From NCBI GenBank assembly GCA_017548445.1, contig JAFYZZ010000090.1:1-11739 (forward strand): 11,739 nucleotides of DNA, written 5' to 3'. Numbering within the stretch: position 1 is the stretch's first letter; the number at the start of each line of letters is the position of its first letter. Source of the stretch: Bacteroidales bacterium. Lineage in GTDB: Bacteria > Bacteroidota > Bacteroidia > Bacteroidales > UBA932. The notes beneath the pieces were generated by a model. That model searched no databases. It was not told where the DNA came from and was given only the letters and a program-made list of their open reading frames with translations. Positions 7,219-11,739 of this stretch are shown piece after piece. The position numbers and the translations under genes are program-made.

Positions 7219-8031
7219 TTACTCCACCTCGCTCTTGGCCATGATATCCATGCCACGCACGATGCCGCGCTTCGACCCCCGGATGAACTCCAGGATGGTG
7301 TCGCGCTCCACGGACTGCGGGAAACCCGCCTCCACCTTGCTGCAGGCGTCGGCGTTGTTCAGGCCCTGATAATAAATCGTATCGTAGATATCCTTGATGT
7401 TCCGGATCACGTCGGAATCGAAGCCGCGACGGCGCAGGCCGACGATATTGATACCGGAATAGCAGATCGGATTGCGGCCGCAGATGGAATACGGCGGAAT
7501 GTCCTTGTTGACGGCCGAGCCGCCGCCCACCATTGCGTGCGTACCGATGTGGGAGAACTGATGCACGACGGTGCTGCCGCCGATGATCGCCCAGTCGTCC
7601 ACGTCCGTCTCGCCGGCGATGCCCACGTAGCTCACCAGAATGCAGTGATTGCCCACCCGGCAGTCGTGCGCGATATGCACATAGGACATGATCAGCGTAT
7701 CGTTGCCGACCCGCGTCACGCCCTTGCCGCTGGCCTTGGTGCCGCGGTTGATGGTCGCGCACTCGCGGATGGTCACGCGGTCGCCGATCTCCACCCAGGT
7801 CACCTCGCCCTCGAACTTGAGATCCTGCGGGATGGCGCCCACCACGGCGCCCGGGAACACCTGGCAGCCGTTGCCCATCTTCACATACGAAAAGATGGTG
7901 GCATGGGGAAGGATCTTGCAGTTGTCGCCGATCTCGACATTGTCGTCAATAAACACATACGGGCCCACCTCGACGTTCTCGCCGAGCTTGGCGCCGGGAT
8001 GCACGGTAGCCAGGGGATGGATGGTAGTCAT
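7219..8031 (-). CDS. lpxA: UDP-N-acetylglucosamine O-acyltransferase LpxA
   Basis: This 270-residue left-handed beta-helix acyltransferase carries out the first step of lipid A synthesis: transfer of a 3-hydroxyacyl chain from ACP to the 3-OH of UDP-GlcNAc, in the cytosol. Hexapeptide repeats cover about 1-185. The catalytic histidine is H122 in HIAHDCRVGN, equivalent to E. coli H125. H119 and H157 (VVHQF) match E. coli H122 and H160. The chain-length 'ruler' position (E. coli G173) is G170 in MVGGGSAV, which fits a long acyl chain. The C-terminal helices begin at GLRRRGFD. The position of E. coli H144 is E141 here. The start lies 3 bases after the lpxC stop, implying tight co-translation. 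Confidence 0.97.
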   Translation of the reverse strand: MTTIHPLATVHPGAKLGENVEVGPYVFIDDNVEIGDNCKILPHATIFSYVKMGNGCQVFPGAVVGAIPQDLKFEGEVTWVEIGDRVTIRECATINRGTKASGKGVTRVGNDTLIMSYVHIAHDCRVGNHCILVSYVGIAGETDVDDWAIIGGSTVVHQFSHIGTHAMVGGGSAVNKDIPPYSICGRNPICYSGINIVGLRRRGFDSDVIRNIKDIYDTIYYQGLNNADACSKVEAGFPQSVERDTILEFIRGSKRGIVRGMDIMAKSEVE

Positions 8032-8034
8032 AGG

Positions 8035-8934
8035 TTATTTGATATGGGTTAGCGCCGTCCGGCTCGCCATGCTGTTGATGGTATGGCCGGGTTTGAAGGC
8101 GCTGATTTTCGCTTTCGGGAAGCCGCCCAGCAGGCGCATGTCCCCGATCAGGTCGAGCAGTTTGTGGCGCCCGCACTCGTTCGGGAAATGAAGCTTGATA
8201 TTGTTCAGGTAGCCCTGCGTGGTCACATCCAGATGCGGCTGACCGAACAGGCGGCACATCGCGTCGATACGCTCCGGGCTGACGGGATGCTCCACGATCA
8301 CGATGGCGTGGTCCACGTCGCCGCCCTTGACCAGGCCGCGGGCGGCCAGGAACTCCAGCTCGTGCATGAAAACGAAGGTCCGGCAGGGAGCGATCTGCCG
8401 CACATAGTCGGCACTCCCCTCCCAACGGGCCGTCTGCACGCCGAGCACGCGGGAATTGAAATCCACCGTGACCTCGAAAGACATCGTGTCGGCCGGCTCG
8501 AAACGCACCCAGGAACCCGTCTTCTCGTCGCGCACCTCGAACGCCTCGTCGAATTCGATCCAGGCGCGCTCGGCCTCCTGCGACTGCAGGCCGTCCGGCG
8601 CAATGGCGCGCACATAGCGCTCCGCGCTGCCGTCCAGGATGGGCACTTCCTCGTTGTCAATCTCGATGCGGGCGTTGTCCACGCCCAGGCCCGTCAGGGC
8701 GGACAGCAGATGCTCGACGGTCACCACGGACAGCTCCCCTTCGGAGATGGTGGTGCTGCGGTCGGTACGCGTGACCTTCGACGCGACGGCCGGAATCTCG
8801 ACACCCGCGTCCGTGCGGACGAAACGGATGCCGTAACCGGCGGGGGCCGGTTTCAGCGTCACGTGGGCGTATTTGCCCGTATGAAGGCCGCGTCCTTCGA
8901 AGTTGTATTCCGCGGAGAGCGTCTGTTGGTTCAT
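8035..8934 (-). CDS. lpxC: UDP-3-O-acyl-N-acetylglucosamine deacetylase LpxC, not fused to FabZ
   Basis: This 299-residue zinc deacetylase performs the committed step of lipid A synthesis. Zinc ligands are H75 (TVEHLLSAL), H257 and D261 (GRHKLLDLIGD). The general base is E74, and H284 in KPGHTIN matches E. coli H265. GLHTG (17-21), PILDGSAE (98-105) and KGGDVDHAIV complete the family pattern. The ATG at 8932-8934 aligns with homologue starts; an upstream in-frame TTG at 8962-8964 would add ten residues and is not favoured. In most Bacteroidetes LpxC is fused to the dehydratase FabZ (about 460 residues), but here the protein stops 15 residues after GHTIN and lpxA follows at once. A full TATCTTTG lies just upstream. 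Confidence 0.97.
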   Translation of the reverse strand: MNQQTLSAEYNFEGRGLHTGKYAHVTLKPAPAGYGIRFVRTDAGVEIPAVASKVTRTDRSTTISEGELSVVTVEHLLSALTGLGVDNARIEIDNEEVPILDGSAERYVRAIAPDGLQSQEAERAWIEFDEAFEVRDEKTGSWVRFEPADTMSFEVTVDFNSRVLGVQTARWEGSADYVRQIAPCRTFVFMHELEFLAARGLVKGGDVDHAIVIVEHPVSPERIDAMCRLFGQPHLDVTTQGYLNNIKLHFPNECGRHKLLDLIGDMRLLGGFPKAKISAFKPGHTINSMASRTALTHIK

Positions 8935-8941
8935 CGGGCGG

Positions 8942-8949
8942 CAAAGATA
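8942..8949 (-). promoter_or_regulatory. Possible -7 promoter element directly before lpxC
   Basis: TATCTTTG on the minus strand is identical to the -7 elements of tRNA-Gln and rimP. It ends 7 bases before the lpxC ATG, so a transcript from it would be nearly or fully leaderless. No -33 TTTG is present at 19-21 bases; the nearest is only 12 bases away (8962-8965). It may be an internal promoter or a chance match. Confidence 0.35.
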
Positions 8950-8965
8950 CGAATAATTATTCAAA

Positions 8966-9958
8966 TTATTCTTCTTCGCCCGAATGCTTGAATTTGGCGT
9001 ACGCCTTCATGAAGGTCCTGTGCGGGATGGCAGGCATGCCCAGCAGGGTCTCCCCCGGCTTGCGCACGGCGCCGATCACGCCCGCCTGGGCGCCGATCGT
9101 CGTATGGTCGGCCACCTTGATGTGTCCGACGATTCCCACCTGCCCGGCGATGATGCATTGTTCGCCGATCTGGGCCGAGCCGGCGATGCCCGTCTGGGCG
9201 GCCATCACCGTGTGCTTGCCCACGATGACGTTGTGGGCGATCTGGCAGAGATTGTCGATGCGCACACCGTCCGCGATGACGGTGGACTCCATCGGCGCGC
9301 GGTCGACCGTGGTGTTCGAGCCGATCTCGACATCGTTGCCGATGATCACGTTGCCCAGGTGCTCGATCTTGCGCCAGCTGCCGTCCGGCTGCTGCGCATT
9401 GCCGAAGCCGTCGTCGCCGATGATGCAGCCCGCATGCAGGATCACGCGGTCGCCGATCACCATGCCCGGGAAAATGTGCACGCCCGGATAGATGATGCAG
9501 TAGGACCCGATCTTCGTGCCGGCGCCGATCGTCACGTTGTCGTGGATGATCGTCCCTTCGCCGATGACGCAGTTCTTGCCTATCGTCACGAAATCGCCCA
9601 CGTTCACCCGTTTGCCGAGCTTGGCGCTCCAGGCGATACGGGAGCGCAGCGAGCGGCGGCGGCGATACTTTTTCTTCTGCTCCGACATGTATTTGAGCAG
9701 GTCGGCCAGCGCGCTGTAGGCGTTCTCCACGCGTACAAGCGTGGGCGTCACCGGCTCCTTGGGCTGGAAATCAAGATTAACCAGCAGGACCGAGGCCCTG
9801 CTGGTATAGACATATTGTTCGTATTTCGGATTGGCAAAGAAGCAGAGCTGTCCGGGCTTGCCGTGTTCGATCTTTGCGAAGGATGTTACTTTTGCTTCCG
9901 GATCTCCCTCCACGGTGCCGTGGAGAATCTCCGCCAATTGCTTTGCGTTCAGTTCCAT
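8966..9958 (-). CDS. lpxD: UDP-3-O-(3-hydroxyacyl)glucosamine N-acyltransferase LpxD
   Basis: This 330-residue enzyme performs the third step of lipid A synthesis, adding a 3-hydroxyacyl chain to the 2-amino group. The N-terminal uridine-binding domain covers about 1-95 (MELNAKQLAEILHGTVEGDP; LCFFANPKYE). The left-handed beta-helix of hexapeptide repeats covers about 105-300. The catalytic histidine is H242 in CQIAHNV, equivalent to E. coli H239. The HAGCIIGDDGFG motif (175-186) is typical. A very basic stretch, KKKYRRRRSLRSR (95-107), sits between the two domains. The start ATG (9956-9958) follows the porin gene by 12 bases. The C-terminal helix is short, as in other Bacteroidetes. Confidence 0.97.
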   Translation of the reverse strand: MELNAKQLAEILHGTVEGDPEAKVTSFAKIEHGKPGQLCFFANPKYEQYVYTSRASVLLVNLDFQPKEPVTPTLVRVENAYSALADLLKYMSEQKKKYRRRRSLRSRIAWSAKLGKRVNVGDFVTIGKNCVIGEGTIIHDNVTIGAGTKIGSYCIIYPGVHIFPGMVIGDRVILHAGCIIGDDGFGNAQQPDGSWRKIEHLGNVIIGNDVEIGSNTTVDRAPMESTVIADGVRIDNLCQIAHNVIVGKHTVMAAQTGIAGSAQIGEQCIIAGQVGIVGHIKVADHTTIGAQAGVIGAVRKPGETLLGMPAIPHRTFMKAYAKFKHSGEEE

Positions 9959-9970
9959 TAAGTTTTCGTG

Positions 9971-11674
9971 TTAGAATCTCCAGCCGAAGGTCACGGCCAC
10001 GTTCCAGAGATCCCTGCGGTTCAGGATACGCGGCGCCTCCAGGAGTCCGTAATTGCCGTTGCTGTCGAAGCCGTCGTAGTCATAGTACGGAGCGAAGGTC
10101 GAGGCCGGGTAGCGCGTCATGCGGACGACGGCATCCATGAAGAAGGATCCCGGAGAGGAATAGCCCATACCCAGGGAGAAAGTACGCGTCCGGTCGCCGT
10201 AATAGTGCGGCGTCACCAGGTTCTTCACCCGGTTCAGGTAGGAATAATAATCGCTGTAGAAGTCATCCAGCGTCACTTTCTGGCCCTCGGACGAGGTCCA
10301 CCAGCGCTCCGGCGAGGTGGTGAAGGAATAACCTGCACGCAGGGACCACTCGGGCGTCACCCGCAGCTCGGCGCCCACGCGGAGGTTGTGCTCCACGCCG
10401 GTGAAGTAGCGGTTGGCCCAGTTCTCCTGGGTGAAGGAGTCCTCGCCCCAGCGGTTGTCGCGGATGGAGCGGAAGCGCATCACGCTGTAGTCCGCCAGCT
10501 CATAGTCCACGCTGATGAGGCCTTTCTTCGCGAAAGTGAAGGCGGCGCCGAAAGATGCGCGGTACGGCGAACGCAGGAAGTAGGAGAACTCGCCCTGCGG
10601 CGAAGAAACGCTGTCATTGTAATAGCTGTCATCGTAGTTGGTCGACGCGGAATAGCCCCAGGACTCGGAGATCGTGAAGGCGGTCGGCGTCTGGAAAGAC
10701 GCACCAAGGCGCAGGCCGTCGACCGGACGGAAGATGACACCGATCTTGGCATAGATACCGGCCATTTCAGCCATGTACCGATAGCCGTAGCTGCCGTTCA
10801 GGAAGCAGGTCGAATTGCCGTCGTCGTAATTCATACGGAAGTCGTCCGGATTGATGGCGGCCTCGTAGAACGTTTCGGTATAGCGATAGCGGGCCATCGG
10901 AATGCCGAGGTTGAAGCCCACGTAGAACTGGTCGGAGAAATTGAAGCCCATGTTCAGGACCAGATCGTTCTTGCTGCCGTACTTGGTCTGGTAGGACGTC
11001 TGGGACAGCGCGCCGGGCACATAGTGATAGTCACCGTCGTCGGAGAGGGCCTCCGTGACGCCGACGTACTCACCGTCGATGCCGTAAGAACCGAACATGC
11101 CGCCCTGATAGGCCGCCAGGATATCCCAGGGGAGCTCGCTGTTGTTGAAGGAACTGTATTCCTTCAGCACGTTCTCGTTATAACCGCGCGCGGCATCCGC
11201 GAACTCCGCGATCTTGGAGGTCCGGCTGTTGGAGCCGAAACCTTCGCTCATGTAGTGGTAGTTGTTGGTCTGGTTCACCAGGAAGCCGAACGAGAAGGTC
11301 TTGAGGCCATAGCGCTGCCCTGTCTCGAAGCTCATAGAGACACCGACGTTCGGGAAGTTCATCCGCGTGTGGGTCAGGCGGTTCGACATGCCGTAGTTAC
11401 TCTCTCCCGCAGGAGAATAGGACGACGTCACGGCGGACACGGTCACGCCCGGGGTGATCACGAACTGGCTGTAAGGAGTCACGGCGGAACCGGCCGGATT
11501 GATGATGACGGATCCGAGATCACCGCCGATGGCGGTCATCGCGTTGCCCAGCGCCATACTGCGGGCGGTGCCGTAATATTGATTCTGGCTGAAGGTCATG
11601 GCGTCGTACACACTCTGTGCGCCGGACGTCACCGTCATGGCCAGGAAAGCTGCTGCAATAATAATCTTTTTCAT
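9971..11674 (-). CDS. OMPP1/FadL/TodX-family outer-membrane transport protein
   Basis: This 567-residue protein has a Sec signal peptide (MKKIIIAAAFLAMTVTSGAQ, cleavage probably near residue 19). The FadL-type N-terminal segment has NPAG at 59-62, within GGDLGSVIINPAG; in FadL this region forms the hatch and NPA signature. Alternating aromatic/polar strands suggest a beta-barrel, and the protein ends in phenylalanine (FGWRF), as expected for BAM-dependent insertion. FadL-family porins move hydrophobic compounds such as long-chain fatty acids across the outer membrane. Bacteroidetes relatives are often labelled 'hemin receptor' without strong support. It is the first visible gene of the operon leading into lpxD (12-base gap). 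The ATG at 11672-11674 starts the signal peptide directly. Substrate unknown. Confidence 0.85.
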   Translation of the reverse strand: MKKIIIAAAFLAMTVTSGAQSVYDAMTFSQNQYYGTARSMALGNAMTAIGGDLGSVIINPAGSAVTPYSQFVITPGVTVSAVTSSYSPAGESNYGMSNRLTHTRMNFPNVGVSMSFETGQRYGLKTFSFGFLVNQTNNYHYMSEGFGSNSRTSKIAEFADAARGYNENVLKEYSSFNNSELPWDILAAYQGGMFGSYGIDGEYVGVTEALSDDGDYHYVPGALSQTSYQTKYGSKNDLVLNMGFNFSDQFYVGFNLGIPMARYRYTETFYEAAINPDDFRMNYDDGNSTCFLNGSYGYRYMAEMAGIYAKIGVIFRPVDGLRLGASFQTPTAFTISESWGYSASTNYDDSYYNDSVSSPQGEFSYFLRSPYRASFGAAFTFAKKGLISVDYELADYSVMRFRSIRDNRWGEDSFTQENWANRYFTGVEHNLRVGAELRVTPEWSLRAGYSFTTSPERWWTSSEGQKVTLDDFYSDYYSYLNRVKNLVTPHYYGDRTRTFSLGMGYSSPGSFFMDAVVRMTRYPASTFAPYYDYDGFDSNGNYGLLEAPRILNRRDLWNVAVTFGWRF

Positions 11675-11719
11675 TGTCTTCGTCTTTTACGGGTTAAACA
11701 AACGTCGGTTCAGGTTTCA

Positions 11720-11739
11720 CGTCATTCGCCGGCTTGACC
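11720..11739 (-). repeat. Small palindromic intergenic repeat, copy 2 (cut by window edge)
   Basis: On the minus strand GGTCAAGCCGGCGAATGACG matches the second half of the element at 6489-6514: loop TCAAG, CCGG-rich arm, then AATGACG. The first arm would lie beyond the window. It sits about 45 bases upstream of the porin gene, where no TAnnTTTG promoter element is evident. Confidence 0.5.

Noticed and set aside
6614..7762. Extended frame joining the wbqC-like gene to an upstream region inside lpxA
   Set aside because: The upstream part is lpxA read out of frame. Family similarity begins at the ATG at 7211-7213, which has a good ribosome-binding site.
9641..9652. A 12-base string in lpxD (ggagcgcagcga) identical to part of the repeat in infB
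   Set aside because: The match covers only the codons for Ser-Leu-Arg-Ser with preferred codons and lacks the GGGGGA/TCCCCC hairpin, so chance is the better explanation for the basic linker of LpxD.
9885..9895. A + strand TAnnTTTG-like string inside lpxD
   Set aside because: It is antisense within a coding region with no gene downstream on that strand; it shows that isolated matches to this short motif occur by chance.
11675..11719. A promoter for the porin gene (GACGTTTG on the minus strand)
   Set aside because: It has one mismatch to TAnnTTTG and no TTTG at the expected upstream spacing, so it is too weak to list as a feature.
9968..11737. Long + strand open frame opposite the porin gene
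   Set aside because: It mirrors a clear signal-peptide-bearing barrel protein on the other strand and has the Val/Ala/Gly/Arg/His-rich composition of a GC-rich antisense frame.
1..11739. CRISPR array, insertion sequence, integrase or toxin-antitoxin pair
   Set aside because: No regularly spaced repeats, transposase or integrase motifs, or small paired genes were seen on either strand; the only repeats are the short palindromes described.

Overview
The window reads as chromosomal DNA from a GC-rich member of the Bacteroidales. Three lines of evidence point there. Promoters carry the Bacteroidetes -7 element TAnnTTTG (the exact string TATCTTTG occurs upstream of tRNA-Gln, rimP and lpxC). The rimP-nusA-infB and lpxD-lpxC-lpxA runs and several protein families (WbqC-like, OMPP1/FadL porin, two-part YjgF/chorismatase-like protein) resemble Bacteroidales homologues. 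Strong ribosome-binding sites are mostly absent, as is usual in the phylum. The high GC content excludes typical low-GC Bacteroides; an uncultured or Rikenellaceae-like lineage is possible, but the genus cannot be fixed from this sequence.

Layout. Positions 1-363 (+ strand) hold the 3' part of tadA (tRNA adenosine deaminase), a tRNA-Gln(TTG) with its own promoter, and a strong hairpin terminator. All remaining genes are on the minus strand. A small HNH endonuclease gene (439-921) has its own promoter and lies next to the tRNA. The translation/transcription operon reads from right to left: promoter (6446-6477), a terminator-like leader hairpin, rimP (short form), nusA, infB, and a chorismatase/YjgF-like gene whose GTG start overlaps the infB stop. 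It ends at a hairpin terminator (988-1027). To its right is an envelope operon, also read right to left: an OMPP1/FadL-type outer-membrane protein, lpxD, lpxC, lpxA and a wbqC-like gene. It ends at a ~100-bp imperfect inverted repeat.

How the genes relate. NusA, IF-2 and RimP connect transcription, initiation and 30S assembly. LpxA, LpxC and LpxD are steps 1-3 of lipid A synthesis, here co-oriented with an outer-membrane transporter.

Nothing here is an obvious new defence or mobile system; most of the window is housekeeping. The points worth a second look are: a palindromic repeat embedded in frame in the IF-2 linker, with a second copy beside the HNH gene; a RimP lacking its C-terminal domain; an LpxC not fused to FabZ; a chorismatase-like protein translationally linked to IF-2; an attenuator-like hairpin before rimP; and a second palindromic repeat family that makes a testable prediction for sequence beyond the right edge.
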